Source: Bacillota bacterium (GTDB lineage Bacteria; Bacillota; Clostridia; Lachnospirales; Lachnospiraceae). Taken from it: a DNA stretch of 56,002 nucleotides. The stretch lies in the NCBI GenBank assembly GCA_023411225.1, contig JAEYPA010000084.1, forward strand, positions 1 to 56,002, given 5' to 3'. This document shows, in pieces, positions 9,297 to 18,404 of this stretch. The notes beneath the pieces were generated by a model that saw only the letters and a list, made by a program, of their open reading frames with translations, was not told the origin of the DNA and made no database searches. The first letter of the stretch is position 1, and the number at the start of each line of letters is the position of its first letter. The position numbers and the translations under genes were made by a program.

Positions 9297-9460
9297 TTAA
9301 TAGTTCCTCCTTAATGTTTCAACATCTTTTTTATTGGACTGACATAATAGAAATTAGCATTCGGTCATCTCTATTGTCACGTTGCTTATAATAAACCGAA
9401 ATCGGCATTATATACGATAAATTCTTTAAATAACGCCATCTAAAAGTCTGACATTATTGT

Positions 9461-9469
9461 ATTATATCA
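9461..9469 (-). promoter_or_regulatory. Extended -10 element upstream of tig
   Basis: Minus-strand TGATATAAT is a perfect TATAAT with the TG extension. No good -35 is seen at 17 bp. The position gives a leader of about 155 nt in front of tig. Confidence 0.4.
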
Positions 9470-9574
9470 TAGCCTATATTTAAATTCCATAGAAATTTTG
9501 TTTCGTTAGCCTTAGTGATAATTTTTCCATATTTATCCTGATACTAATTATCATAGTTGACAGAATTAAAAAAT

Positions 9575-10921
9575 TTATACAGTAGCATGACCCTTTTCTT
9601 TTAGAACCTTTACAATTCTGTCTACATATTCAGCACAAAGCTCATCTGTTTTAGCTTCCACCATAACACGAATTAATGCTTCCGTTCCACTTTCACGAAG
9701 AAGAACTCTTCCATCGTCTCGTAATTCCTGTTCCACTAAACCAACTGCCTCCTGCACATCTGTATCCTGTCTGGCTGCTACCTTATCTACAACAGGAACA
9801 TTCTTAAGAAGTTGTGGGTAAATCTTGACGTCCTTTAAGAGTTCTGATATCTTCGCCTTCTTCTCAAGTATTACCTCTGTAATTTTAAGAGAAGTCAATA
9901 TACCATCACCAGTTGTGGCATACTTCTTAAAGATGATATGTCCGGATTGCTCTCCCCCAAGAGAATGCCCATTCTGCATCATATTTTCAAATACATATTT
10001 ATCACCTACAGCAGTCTTCTCATAATGAATACCTGCTTTATCAAATGCCTTATACAATCCAAGATTGGACATTACAGTAGTAACTACTGTATTATTATTT
10101 AACTCTCCTCTTTCCTTTAGGTAGGATCCGCAAAGGTACATAATCAAATCCCCATCAACGATGTTGCCTTTATCATCGACCGCCAAGCATCGATCAGCAT
10201 CTCCATCATATGCAAATCCAACATCCAATCCCTTTTCTTTCACAAATTTCTGAAGTGCAGTAATGTGAGTAGAACCACAATTGTCATTGATATTAAGCCC
10301 ATTTGGCTCATTATGAATCACATATGTCTTAGCTCCAAGAGCGTCAAATACTCCCTTTGCGATAGTAGAAGCACTACCATTGGAGCAATCAAGACCCACG
10401 CGAAGCTCTTTAAAAGATCTGGTGGCCAGACTAATCAGATAACCGATATATCTGTTTCGTCCCATTGCATAATCTACTGTCTTACCGATATCCTCTCTCT
10501 TGGCAAATGGGATTTCCCCCGTCTCACCATCAATGTACTTTTCAATCAGATTCTCAATCGTACTCTCCAGCTTATACCCTTTCCCATTAATTATCTTAAT
10601 ACCATTATCGTAGTAAGGATTGTGGCTAGCAGAAATCATAATACCACAATCAAATTCCTCTGTCCTTGCTACAAAAGACACACTTGGTGTTGTCGTTACA
10701 TGTAGCAAATAAACATCAGCTCCACTGGCTGTTAAACCTGCAACCAGTGAATACTCAAACATATAGCTAGAACGTCTCGTATCCTTTCCGATTACAATCT
10801 TAGCTTTATGATCTTGACCATAATAATATCCCAAGAACCTTCCTACCTTATATGCATGTTCTACTGTTAAATTAACATTTGCTTCCCCACGGAATCCGTC
10901 TGTTCCAAAGTATTTCCCCAT
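9575..10921 (-). CDS. glmM: Phosphoglucosamine mutase
   Basis: 448 aa, full length. It converts glucosamine-6-P to glucosamine-1-P for UDP-GlcNAc and peptidoglycan synthesis. The active-site phosphoserine loop is ISASHNPYYDNG (about residue 100), the metal loop is DGDADR (about 240), the sugar-binding GGEQSGH is at about 325, and the phosphate-binding RESGTE is near the C-terminus. The start MGKYFGTDGFRGEAN is the family start, with AAGGAG upstream. It is separated from tig by 278 bp and is probably its own transcript. Confidence 0.96.
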   Translation of the reverse strand: MGKYFGTDGFRGEANVNLTVEHAYKVGRFLGYYYGQDHKAKIVIGKDTRRSSYMFEYSLVAGLTASGADVYLLHVTTTPSVSFVARTEEFDCGIMISASHNPYYDNGIKIINGKGYKLESTIENLIEKYIDGETGEIPFAKREDIGKTVDYAMGRNRYIGYLISLATRSFKELRVGLDCSNGSASTIAKGVFDALGAKTYVIHNEPNGLNINDNCGSTHITALQKFVKEKGLDVGFAYDGDADRCLAVDDKGNIVDGDLIMYLCGSYLKERGELNNNTVVTTVMSNLGLYKAFDKAGIHYEKTAVGDKYVFENMMQNGHSLGGEQSGHIIFKKYATTGDGILTSLKITEVILEKKAKISELLKDVKIYPQLLKNVPVVDKVAARQDTDVQEAVGLVEQELRDDGRVLLRESGTEALIRVMVEAKTDELCAEYVDRIVKVLKEKGHATV

Positions 10922-11278
10922 CTTAATCTCCTTACACCATTATTATAATTTCTATATATTATGTTATCATGTACTCTATTTTACGCTATTTTTTTGTTTG
11001 TGCCATAATTCTCTTATGCCTTATAAAGACTACATCCACGATATTGTATCACAAAAATTACCTCTTGTGAATATTTATTCTATCTTTCTCTTTTCTTGTG
11101 CCCTTACTTCTTGTACCTTCCCTGCCCTTTTTCTTATTCCTTGCCACTTTTCTTATCCCTTGTCCTTTACTCCCTAGCGCATCTTCCCTTTGGCTCAGCT
11201 TCATGATTTGCCAGACGGGGTTTATAGCCCTCTCGAAAAATAGAAAAGGGTTGCAAACTTCATCATAAAACATAAAAA
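10922..11278. other. Intergenic stretch without a convincing gene
   Basis: The plus strand at 11085-11175 is a pyrimidine-rich run with loosely repeated CTT(G/A)T units. A 71-codon minus-strand frame here (11058-11273) is therefore Lys/Arg/Gly-rich and has no recognisable domain or clear ribosome site. I see no gene I can support. Confidence 0.5.
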
Positions 11279-11303
11279 AGCTGCCATGTAAAACATGACA
11301 GCT
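11279..11303 (-). terminator. Terminator of the SASP gene
   Basis: On the minus strand AGCTGTCATGT pairs with ACATGGCAGCT (one G-U), with a TTT loop, followed by TTTTTTATG. It lies 21 bp after the SASP stop. Confidence 0.85.
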
Positions 11304-11324
11304 TCTAAAATCAATAGACGTTGG

Positions 11325-11540
11325 TTATCTCTGACCAGAAATAGATTGCTCGTAACTTCTAATCATCTGTCTAACCATCTCTCCACCAACTGAACCATTT
11401 TGTGCACTTGTAAGGTCACCATTGTAACCAGCCTTTAATGGAACACCGATTTCGCTTGCAACTTCCATCTTGAATTTGTCAAGAGCTTCTCTAGCTTCAG
11501 GAACCTCTGCTCTGTTAGAACCAGTATTATTATTTGCCAT
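11325..11540 (-). CDS. Alpha/beta-type small acid-soluble spore protein
   Basis: 71 aa from the ATG at 11540, which has GGAGGTG at good spacing; a frame extending 5 codons further lacks one. The sequence carries both family signatures: the germination-protease site region (MEVASEIGVP) and the C-terminal GGEMVRQMIRSYEQ motif. These proteins coat and protect DNA in dormant spores and are broken down as an amino-acid source on germination. They are expected to be made in the forespore under sigma-G. The gene is monocistronic, with its own terminator, and shows that the organism forms spores. Confidence 0.95.
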   Translation of the reverse strand: MANNNTGSNRAEVPEAREALDKFKMEVASEIGVPLKAGYNGDLTSAQNGSVGGEMVRQMIRSYEQSISGQR

Positions 11541-11761
11541 AGTATACACCTCCATGATTTGTGCGTAAATAGATACTGTCTATTGACCAGTCATAAGACT
11601 TAACTTAACTGTATATTACAATTAAGTCTAATTCTATTGTGTGTAAGTTGTACCCTTTTTATTAGGAAACACCATGGTAATTAGTGGTGTAAGCCACAGA
11701 TTATTCCTACATGAACGCACGATTCTCTTCATATATTTAATAAAAAAGACAAGGATTTTTC

Positions 11762-13054
11762 ATGGAAGTACTCAAACGTCTAAATGAATTTATCTGGAGT
11801 TTTCCTATGTTGGTTATTCTTCTGGGAACTCATTTATTTTTTACATTTCGTTTAAAATTCATACAGAAAAATGTTTTTAAAGGAATTTCCTACAGTACAA
11901 AACCGGATACTAAGGGAAATGGAGACTTAAGTAGTTTTGGAGCATTGGCAACAACCCTGGCTGCCACATTAGGAACTGGCAATATTATCGGTGTCTCCAC
12001 TGCCATCGCCCTCGGCGGTCCTGGTGCATTATTATGGTGTTGGATTACTGGCATCCTTGGTATGGCTACCACTTATGCCGAATGCTACTTAAGTCTTATT
12101 TTCAGAAAAAAAACAAGCGATGGCACTTATCTTGGTGGTCCCATGTATTTCTTAGAGCATGGCTTACATAAAAAATGGCTGGCCGTCTTTTATGCCCTAG
12201 CCACCCTAACTGCCTCTTTCGGAGTAGGTTGCACAACACAGTCCAACGCCATCAGTACCACTGTAAAAAGCCTATGGAATTTTTCCCCCTATATAGTTGG
12301 ATTTTTTATAGCTGTTCCCATTGGTCTTGTATTGATTGGTGGCATAAAAGCCATAGGAAAAGTATGCACTACTTTAGTGCCTGCTATGGGATTGTTCTAT
12401 ATATTAGGATGCGTCTTTATAATTATAATTAATTTCAATTATTTAGGACCCGCGTTGGCACTCATTTTCAAGTCAGCCTTTCTACCCACCTCATTAGCAG
12501 GTGGCTTTATCGGAGCAACCCTACAGACTGCCTGTCGATATGGTATTGCCAGAGGACTCTTCACCAATGAAGCTGGTCTTGGATCAGCTGGTATTGCAGC
12601 TTCTACAGCTAAAACGAATAAGCCCGAGAGGCAAGCACTAATTTCCATGACTGCTACTTTTTGGGATACAGTGGTCATGTGTGCTGTGACAGGTATTATT
12701 ATAGTCATTGTAGTAATTAAATCTCCTGATTTATTATTATCCTATGGGATTGGAGAATATACAACGGCAGCGTTCCAACAAATTCCTTTTGGTCCAACTA
12801 TATTAGGATGTTCACTGATTGCCTTTGCTTCAGCCACATTACTGGGCTGGTTCTATTTTGGTGAAAAAGCCACCGATTATCTATTCGGCAAATCTGCTAT
12901 TCGCTTATATCAATTGATTTATATCGTTATGATTTATATAGGTGCTGTAATGTCTCTAGAACTAGTATGGGAATTAACCGATTTTATTAATGTTTTTATG
13001 GCTCTTCCTTGCATCTATGGATTGTTCAAACTACAAAAATTATTAAAATCATAA
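11762..13054 (+). CDS. AGCS-family sodium/alanine (glycine) symporter
   Basis: 430 aa with about ten hydrophobic segments. The N-terminal LNEFIWSFPMLVILLGTHLFFTFRL and the motifs GNIIGVSTAIALGGPGALLW and NEAGLGSAGIAASTAKT are characteristic of the alanine or glycine:cation symporter family. It would take up small neutral amino acids with sodium across the plasma membrane. It is monocistronic, with AAGGA upstream and a shared bidirectional terminator at 13083-13119. The precise amino acid cannot be read from the sequence. Confidence 0.93.
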   Translation: MEVLKRLNEFIWSFPMLVILLGTHLFFTFRLKFIQKNVFKGISYSTKPDTKGNGDLSSFGALATTLAATLGTGNIIGVSTAIALGGPGALLWCWITGILGMATTYAECYLSLIFRKKTSDGTYLGGPMYFLEHGLHKKWLAVFYALATLTASFGVGCTTQSNAISTTVKSLWNFSPYIVGFFIAVPIGLVLIGGIKAIGKVCTTLVPAMGLFYILGCVFIIIINFNYLGPALALIFKSAFLPTSLAGGFIGATLQTACRYGIARGLFTNEAGLGSAGIAASTAKTNKPERQALISMTATFWDTVVMCAVTGIIIVIVVIKSPDLLLSYGIGEYTTAAFQQIPFGPTILGCSLIAFASATLLGWFYFGEKATDYLFGKSAIRLYQLIYIVMIYIGAVMSLELVWELTDFINVFMALPCIYGLFKLQKLLKS

Positions 13055-13082
13055 AAAGCGGCTTTGCGCGCCATATTCATCA

Positions 13083-13119
13083 AAAAAATACCGAGTAGGA
13101 AACCTACTCGATATTTTTT
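13083..13119 (+). terminator. Bidirectional terminator between symporter and PfpI genes
   Basis: CGAGTAGG-AAA-CCTACTCG has an outer A8/T6 extension on both sides, so it serves both converging genes. Confidence 0.85.
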
Positions 13120-13672
13120 AATTCCTTCTATACATAACATCGTATTGCAATTTTCTAGCCACATCACTGCCATTAAAATATTCCACCAGGGCAAGTCCCA
13201 TATCAATGGCTGTTCCAAAGCCTTGACTAGTTATAATATTTCCATCTTTTACTACATTAGCATCTACATAATTGCAGCTCACCATCTTATCCTTCAAGCT
13301 ATAATAACAGGTAGCATTCTTGCCTTCCAAAATACCTAACTCTTCTAGCATGGTTGGAGCTGCACAAATAGCTGCTATCGTTTTTCCTTCCTGATTAAAC
13401 TCATTTAATACTGTACATAAGCCTTCATGTTTACGAAGATTTCTTACACCAGTTGTTCCACCAGGTAAAAACAGCATGTCTACATCTTCAAACCCAACTT
13501 CTTCAAAGACTTTATCTGCACTCACTACAATACCGTGACTTCCCAGAATTTCTGTAGTATCGGAAACAGAAACCATGATAGCTTCTATATCTGCCCGTCT
13601 CAACAAATCAACTACGGTTAATCCTTCCACCTCTTCAAAACCATCTGCTACAAAAACATAAACCTTTGACAT
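13118..13672 (-). CDS. DJ-1/PfpI family protein
   Basis: 184 aa from the ATG at 13672, preceded by GGAGG at 5 nt; a TTG four codons upstream overlaps that ribosome site and is not used. It is a class-I glutamine-amidotransferase-like fold. The nucleophilic cysteine is in AAICAAPTML (about residue 100), with conserved Glu early in the domain (VADGFEEVE) and LFLPGGTTG. Members act as glyoxalase/deglycase or redox chaperones, and the exact activity varies. It is convergent with the symporter; the next minus gene upstream is 45 bp away. Confidence 0.9.
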   Translation of the reverse strand: MSKVYVFVADGFEEVEGLTVVDLLRRADIEAIMVSVSDTTEILGSHGIVVSADKVFEEVGFEDVDMLFLPGGTTGVRNLRKHEGLCTVLNEFNQEGKTIAAICAAPTMLEELGILEGKNATCYYSLKDKMVSCNYVDANVVKDGNIITSQGFGTAIDMGLALVEYFNGSDVARKLQYDVMYRRN

Positions 13673-13717
13673 CTCTTCCTCCAACTTTCTTAGATATTCT
13701 TATACTATGTAGATGTA

Positions 13718-13984
13718 CTACTTCTTCTTTCTTACTTTAGCATAATTAAATGCACTTATCTTAACTTTCTTGGATTCTTTATCTTTTAGTTTATTTGCTG
13801 TTAATAATACTATTATACCACAAACAGTCCATAATACAGCACAAAATAGTATTAAAGCTAAATCCATCACCCAATTTTCTCCTCTAGCCACAATATAAAA
13901 AACAGCTAGCGCTACGCATATTACAGCTAATACCAAAAATAAAATGCCTATTTTCCTAGCCGCACTGCTTGACTTAAATTTCAT
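13718..13984 (-). CDS. Small two-helix membrane protein of unknown function
   Basis: 88 aa from the ATG at 13984 (TAGGAGGAG at 6 nt); the longer frame overlaps the upstream peptidase gene and has no ribosome site. It has a short basic N-terminus, two transmembrane segments (about residues 10-35 and 40-63) and a strongly basic tail ending KVRKKK, which suggests both ends face the cytoplasm. I do not recognise a family. It lies 16 bp after the YgjP-like gene and is probably co-transcribed with it. Confidence 0.75.
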   Translation of the reverse strand: MKFKSSSAARKIGILFLVLAVICVALAVFYIVARGENWVMDLALILFCAVLWTVCGIIVLLTANKLKDKESKKVKISAFNYAKVRKKK

Positions 13985-14000
13985 ACTAACTCTCCTCCTA

Positions 14001-14696
14001 CTACAGCTGCAAATCATATTGATGATCTTTCAGCCACTTTCTGTATTGTTTATACTCTGGTTGTACTCTCTCTACTTCATGCCAGAAATCCTTGGAATGA
14101 TTCATATGAATCAAATGACATAATTCATGAATTACAACATACTCAATCACTGGTTCAGGCGCCATAACTAATCTATAGTTATAATTCAAATTACGCTTTG
14201 CCGAGCAACTGCCCCATCTTGTCTTTTGATTTTTTATAAAAATCTGATTGATGCTTAGGTTCATCATGTTGGCATAATTGTCTGTCAATTTTCTTAATAT
14301 TGTTCTTGCCTGTTGACGATACCATTGTTCTATCCTCTTAGGAATCTGTTCTTTGTGTTCTTCCATAATCCATACATGAAGCTTATCCTCTAACCGAAAA
14401 ACCCGCTCCCTTTTATTTTGATATTCCACCTGAAGTTCTATCTGCTGCCCCAAAAATAAAAGTTTTCTACCAGTTACATAAGGATTGATAACAAGTTTTC
14501 TTTCTCTAGCCGCCATTACTCTTACATATATCCATCTCTGCCGACTTTTAATAATTCTCCCCAAATCTTGTTCTTTCATCCCCTTCGGCGCTCGAATAAG
14601 TACCTCACCATCTCTTGTTATCTCTATGACAACAGATTTACGATTTGACTTGATAAGCTTATATTCTATTATTTCATCATCTATTTTAATTTCCAT
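14001..14696 (-). CDS. YgjP-like (DUF45/SprT-type) zinc metallopeptidase
   Basis: 231 aa from the ATG at 14696 (AGAAGGAG at 4-5 nt); the in-frame extension to 14750 has no ribosome site. The N-terminal half is the beta-rich YgjP domain (VVIEITRDGEVLIRAPKG). The catalytic motif is HELCHLIHMNHSKDFW near residue 170, i.e. HExxH with a third His downstream; RWGSCSAKRNLNYNYRL is also family-typical. Cytoplasmic; substrates are unknown. Confidence 0.88.
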   Translation of the reverse strand: MEIKIDDEIIEYKLIKSNRKSVVIEITRDGEVLIRAPKGMKEQDLGRIIKSRQRWIYVRVMAARERKLVINPYVTGRKLLFLGQQIELQVEYQNKRERVFRLEDKLHVWIMEEHKEQIPKRIEQWYRQQARTILRKLTDNYANMMNLSINQIFIKNQKTRWGSCSAKRNLNYNYRLVMAPEPVIEYVVIHELCHLIHMNHSKDFWHEVERVQPEYKQYRKWLKDHQYDLQL

Positions 14697-14823
14697 ATGT
14701 CTCCTTCTTTTGCGTTCTATTCTATCATAGTTTTCTTGGAAACTCAACACGAGAACCTAAGTGTAAATAGACGATTAAAATACTATTTAGTAGAATTGGA
14801 AGCCTACTCTATGTAAACATAAA

Positions 14824-14853
14824 AACTGCAAGGATGCTTGCATCCTTGCAGTT
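14824..14853 (-). terminator. Terminator of the lipoprotein gene
   Basis: A 13-bp perfect stem (AACTGCAAGGATG with its complement, 4-nt loop) is followed on the minus strand by TTTTT. It lies 25 bp past the lipoprotein stop. Confidence 0.88.
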
Positions 14854-14878
14854 CGCTTGACATTTTAACCTTATACTA

Positions 14879-15949
14879 TTATTCGGTTGCTCCACCTAAA
14901 GCTCCAGCTCCCTGCATGAATGCGGATACTATCTGCATTAAATCAGTAGCATTGGAAGGTACTTCAATGGTTTCTTTATTACCTTCTTCAGTTTTAGCAG
15001 AAACAGTTGCCTTTAAATATTGCTCGCTGTCCTTCAAATCTACAGCGAATTTAGTGTCAGCAGTTCTCTCGCCTTTAGAACCATCAATTTTAACAGAATA
15101 ATCGAATGAGAAGTCTTTCGCTTTTGCAACTTCTGCAGCTGCACTTTCAAGTCCTGACTTAAGCTCTTTAAGAACAGTATCTTTCTTATCTACATATTTC
15201 GTAACCATATCTTTACATATGCTTATGCTCTCCATCTGTGTCATTACATTATCAAAACACTTGGAGTAATCTGCCTTTGCCAAAGCTTCTAAAGCTGCTT
15301 TTGCATTTTTATCATTAAGAGAAACAGAAACTTCATCACCACTACCTGAGATTACAGGAGGGTTAACATCTTTAACAGCCTCTTCTACAACTTTTGCAAT
15401 CTCGGTTCCAATCTTAGCAAGCTTATTAATATCTTCCATACTAATCTTTACATCAGAAGCTGGGTCAACCTTTACAGCGGCACCAAGTTGGGAAAGTGTT
15501 GCAGGATCAATCTTTACATATTCAGCTTCTGGAATAGCAGCTAGTATAGACTGATACTGACCTAAACCAAGTTTACCAATAAGACCACCTGCAGCTTCTT
15601 TCAATTCTTTTAGATTTACATAGATAACCTGATCATCCAATATAATAGTCGTAAGTTTTGTAAATTCATCAGTGTCCAACTTATAGGAAATCTCAGCTTT
15701 AGCTACTTTCTCTTTATCCTTATCTAACTGTGAAGTTATCTTAAGACCTAATTTAGAAAATGGTACTTGTTGAGCTTTCATAACATCCGTATCAATATCA
15801 ACTGTAATCTCTGATTTACCTAGCCCCATATCTGACATCTTCTCCATGACTGCTGACAAAGATGCATCCTTAGAATCCTTACTTCCACATGATGCTAAGC
15901 CAAGGGCCATAGTAAGTACAAGTAAAATTGCTAATATTCTTCTTTTCAT
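14879..15949 (-). CDS. Secreted lipoprotein of unknown function
   Basis: 356 aa from the ATG at 15949 (TTAGGAGGA). A signal peptide MKRRILAILLVLTMALG is followed by the lipobox LASC, so the mature protein is anchored by a diacylglyceryl Cys on the outer face of the membrane. The rest is rich in Lys, Asp and Ala, with alternating strand-like segments (SEITVDIDTDVMKAQQ; VVEEAVKD), resembling clostridial lipoproteins annotated only as hypothetical. Single transcription unit between the tRNA cluster and the YgjP gene. No enzymatic motif is visible. Confidence 0.85.
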   Translation of the reverse strand: MKRRILAILLVLTMALGLASCGSKDSKDASLSAVMEKMSDMGLGKSEITVDIDTDVMKAQQVPFSKLGLKITSQLDKDKEKVAKAEISYKLDTDEFTKLTTIILDDQVIYVNLKELKEAAGGLIGKLGLGQYQSILAAIPEAEYVKIDPATLSQLGAAVKVDPASDVKISMEDINKLAKIGTEIAKVVEEAVKDVNPPVISGSGDEVSVSLNDKNAKAALEALAKADYSKCFDNVMTQMESISICKDMVTKYVDKKDTVLKELKSGLESAAAEVAKAKDFSFDYSVKIDGSKGERTADTKFAVDLKDSEQYLKATVSAKTEEGNKETIEVPSNATDLMQIVSAFMQGAGALGGATE

Positions 15950-16190
15950 AAATATCCTCCTAATCATTTTCGATAGACTTTAGAAATTTATCCCATAAAG
16001 GTACTATAATAGAATCCTTTCTATTTGTCAATCGAATATACCTTTTCCTATTTCTTACATCTTCCTTACATCTTTCTTTCAATGTTTTATTACAAAACTA
16101 GCCAGACTTTTACACTCATCTATATTTAGCCTGGCTTTATAAACTTTGTAACAATACGCCATGTAAACCAACCTTTGAGCATAAGCAAAA

Positions 16191-16218
16191 AAGTTTAAAA
16201 CAATAAGGTTTTAAACTT
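16191..16218 (-). terminator. Terminator of the first tRNA cluster
   Basis: AAGTTTAAAA pairs with TTTTAAACTT, with an 8-nt loop and a T6 tail on the minus strand, 8 bp after the last tRNA. Confidence 0.8.
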
Positions 16219-16225
16219 CTTTAAA

Positions 16226-16300
16226 TCGGGGTGACAGGATTCGAACCTGCGACCTCTTGATCCCAAATCAAGCGCTCTAGCCAAGCTGAGCCACACCCCG
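16226..16300 (-). tRNA. tRNA-Pro (TGG), copy 2
   Basis: 7-bp acceptor CGGGGTG/CACCCCG, discriminator A, anticodon loop TTTGGGA. No encoded CCA. The body is identical to the copy at 16951-17025, so this cluster begins and ends with the same tRNA. Confidence 0.95.
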
Positions 16301-16347
16301 TTACAATATTCAATATGTAGTATACCTTACTATCATATAAGTAAGAA

Positions 16348-16427
16348 TGCGGATGACAGGAATCGAACCTGCACGGTATCCCACTAGATCCTAAGTCTAG
16401 CGCGTCTGCCAGTTCCGCCACATCCGC
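16348..16427 (-). tRNA. tRNA-Leu (TAG)
   Basis: Acceptor GCGGATG/CATCCGC, anticodon loop CTTAGGA, class-II variable arm (short), discriminator A. Confidence 0.95.
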
Positions 16428-16462
16428 ATATACTATTAATCACTTACAAAGTAAGCAATCAA

Positions 16463-16535
16463 TGAGACATCGGGGATTCGAACCCCGGACAACTTGATTA
16501 AAAGTCAAGTGCTCTACCAACTGAGCTAATATCCC
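16463..16535 (-). tRNA. tRNA-Lys (TTT)
   Basis: Anticodon loop CTTTTAA on stem CTTGA/TCAAG. The acceptor GGGATAT/ATGTCTC includes two G-U pairs. Confidence 0.95.
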
Positions 16536-16572
16536 ATAAAACAAAAATATTATGTCGAATGGTATCGACAAG

Positions 16573-16644
16573 CTGGGCTAGCTGGATTCGAACCAGCGAC
16601 TGCAGGAGTCAAAGTCCTGTGCCTTACCGCTTGGCGATAGCCCA
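16573..16644 (-). tRNA. tRNA-Gln (TTG)
   Basis: Acceptor TGGGCTA/TAGCCCA, anticodon loop CTTTGAC, discriminator G as usual for Gln. Confidence 0.95.
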
Positions 16645-16672
16645 AAGTATATCTTACAAGTAGTAAGCATAG

Positions 16673-16747
16673 GGTGGATAAAGGGATTCGAACCCTTGGC
16701 CTCCAGAGCCACAATCTGGCGCGCTAACCAGCTGCGCTATACCCACC
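16673..16747 (-). tRNA. tRNA-His (GTG)
   Basis: Acceptor GTGGGTA/TATCCAC with the extra G at position -1 opposite C73, a hallmark of tRNA-His; anticodon loop TTGTGGC. Confidence 0.95.
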
Positions 16748-16768
16748 ATATCATCTTTCGACGATAAA

Positions 16769-16842
<74 letters not shown>

Positions 16843-16875
16843 ATGTTTTACAAATATGCAGCTGTTCCTCTGCAA

Positions 16876-16946
16876 AGCGGGTGATGGGAATCGAACCCAC
16901 GTATCTAGCTTGGAAGGCTAGTGTTCTACCATTGAACTACACCCGC
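16876..16946 (-). tRNA. tRNA-Gly (TCC)
   Basis: Acceptor GCGGGTG/CACCCGC, anticodon loop CTTCCAA, T discriminator, short D arm typical of tRNA-Gly. Confidence 0.95.
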
Positions 16947-16950
16947 ACAA

Positions 16951-17025
16951 TCGGGGTGACAGGATTCGAACCTGCGACCTCTTGATCCCAAATCAAGCGC
17001 TCTAGCCAAGCTGAGCCACACCCCG
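16951..17025 (-). tRNA. tRNA-Pro (TGG), copy 1
   Basis: Sequence identical to the copy at 16226-16300. It is the promoter-proximal gene of the cluster, which reads Pro-Gly-Arg-His-Gln-Lys-Leu-Pro. Confidence 0.95.
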
Positions 17026-17077
17026 TTAAATGGTATCTCTTTTTTTGTTTTTCGTCTTTTTCCGTGACGCAAGAATT

Positions 17078-17106
17078 ATTATATTACAGACTAAATAGAT
17101 TGTCAA
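17078..17106 (-). promoter_or_regulatory. Strong vegetative promoter of the tRNA cluster
   Basis: Minus strand TTGACA (17106-17101), 17-bp spacer, TATAAT (17083-17078): a perfect sigma-A consensus about 45 bp in front of the first tRNA. Confidence 0.9.
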
Positions 17107-17258
17107 TATCTTTTTTAAACTTTTTTGTACTTTTATATTTTGTTTCAACAATTACGACAATTCATACAATTTAATTCTAAATACCCTTCTATTGTTATTA
17201 GAATATACACTTCACATGAAAACATACCCACCAAATAAAGGGATAGGGATCCTCTTCC

Positions 17259-17741
17259 TCAATTAACGTAGTTTAATGTAAAATGAATCACTCCGAATCG
17301 GTCGAATTCCATTATAATATAAGTAGGAACTCTTCCATCCTGTCTTGGTTGACTGATACTACCTGGGTTTATGAGATATATTCCATCCTTTTGTGTAATC
17401 AATGGCATATGAGTATGCCCAAACATCACCACATTAGCTGCCATTTCCTTACCGACATCTAAGATTCTCTCCTGTCCATAGCCTACACCATATCTATGAC
17501 CATGAGTCATGAAGATACGGTATACCCCTATCTCCACTAATAACTCCTTGTCTAGATCACAGAAAAAATCATTGTTACCGCCTACCATGTAAGTATCGCA
17601 GTCCACCATGGACTGAATATCATATTCATGTCCATCAAAATCTCCTAAATGAAATAACCCATCCAAATGACCTACCTTATCTAATACCTTATTTAAATAG
17701 TAGGTGCTACTATGTGTATCACTTATTATTAAGTATCGCAT
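17259..17741 (-). CDS. YfcE/MJ0936-type metallophosphoesterase
   Basis: 160 aa. The metal-binding motifs are all present in order: SDTHS (residue 7), HLGDFDG (about 36), GGNND (about 53), MTHGH (about 79) and GHTHMP (about 107). This family hydrolyses phosphodiesters with manganese; the physiological substrate is uncertain. It follows rdgB by 49 bp, as often found in Firmicutes (rdgB-ysnB order), and probably shares its transcript. Confidence 0.92.
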   Translation of the reverse strand: MRYLIISDTHSSTYYLNKVLDKVGHLDGLFHLGDFDGHEYDIQSMVDCDTYMVGGNNDFFCDLDKELLVEIGVYRIFMTHGHRYGVGYGQERILDVGKEMAANVVMFGHTHMPLITQKDGIYLINPGSISQPRQDGRVPTYIIMEFDRFGVIHFTLNYVN

Positions 17742-17790
17742 GGTATACTCTCACCTTTCCCGTACAAGACAATCTCTTTCCTACATACGA

Positions 17791-18396
17791 TTATTGTGTC
17801 TTGTGATTCATATGCGCTGCCAATAAAATCTTCATCTGATCTAAGGCTTGCCCACGATGGCTGATTTTATTTTTAATCTCGGGAGGAAGTTCAGCAGTAC
17901 TTACCCCATACTCCGGTACATAGAAAATTGGGTCATAGCCAAATCCATTTTCTCCCTTTGGCTCATATCCAATGACTCCTTCAATGGTTCCTCTTGTGAT
18001 ATCCACAGTTCCATCTGGATATGCACAAGCTATGGCGCATACAAATCTGGCACTCCTCTCATTTCCCTTCGCATTGGCAAGCTTATCAATAATGTATTGA
18101 TTTTTGATATCATAGGAGGTATCTTCCCCCAAAAACCTCGCAGAATAAATACCGGGAGCTTTATCTAAATAATCCACCTCGAGTCCGGAGTCATCAGCAA
18201 GTACGATTTCTCCTGTCAGCTTAGCAATGGTTGTGGCCTTAATACTGGCATTCTCCTCGAATGTACTACCGTCCTCCACGATGTCAATCTCCATAGCTAG
18301 GTCCTTTAAGGAATATATCTCACAGCCCAAATCCTGCAATATCATACGAACTTCCTTCATTTTTCCTTCATTTCCTGTAGCAAAAATTATCTTCAT
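17791..18396 (-). CDS. rdgB: XTP/dITP diphosphatase (RdgB/HAM1)
   Basis: 201 aa. It removes non-canonical purine nucleoside triphosphates (ITP, XTP) by cleaving to the monophosphate and pyrophosphate. Motifs: substrate loop FATGNEGKMKEV at the N-terminus, ADDSGLEVD (about 68), GYDPIFYVPEYG (about 152) and the C-terminal KNKISHRGQAL. It lies 8 bp after the methyltransferase stop, so it is coupled to it. Confidence 0.95.
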   Translation of the reverse strand: MKIIFATGNEGKMKEVRMILQDLGCEIYSLKDLAMEIDIVEDGSTFEENASIKATTIAKLTGEIVLADDSGLEVDYLDKAPGIYSARFLGEDTSYDIKNQYIIDKLANAKGNERSARFVCAIACAYPDGTVDITRGTIEGVIGYEPKGENGFGYDPIFYVPEYGVSTAELPPEIKNKISHRGQALDQMKILLAAHMNHKTQ

Positions 18397-18404
18397 TACT
18401 TATC

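Noticed and set aside
11058..11273. 71-codon Lys/Arg-rich frame
   Set aside because: Composition follows from the pyrimidine-rich opposite strand; no domain and no convincing ribosome site.
16221..16421. Open frame across tRNA genes (also 16770-16985, 55538-55744, 55547-55747)
   Set aside because: These are translations of tRNA sequence; the tRNA structures fully explain the bases.
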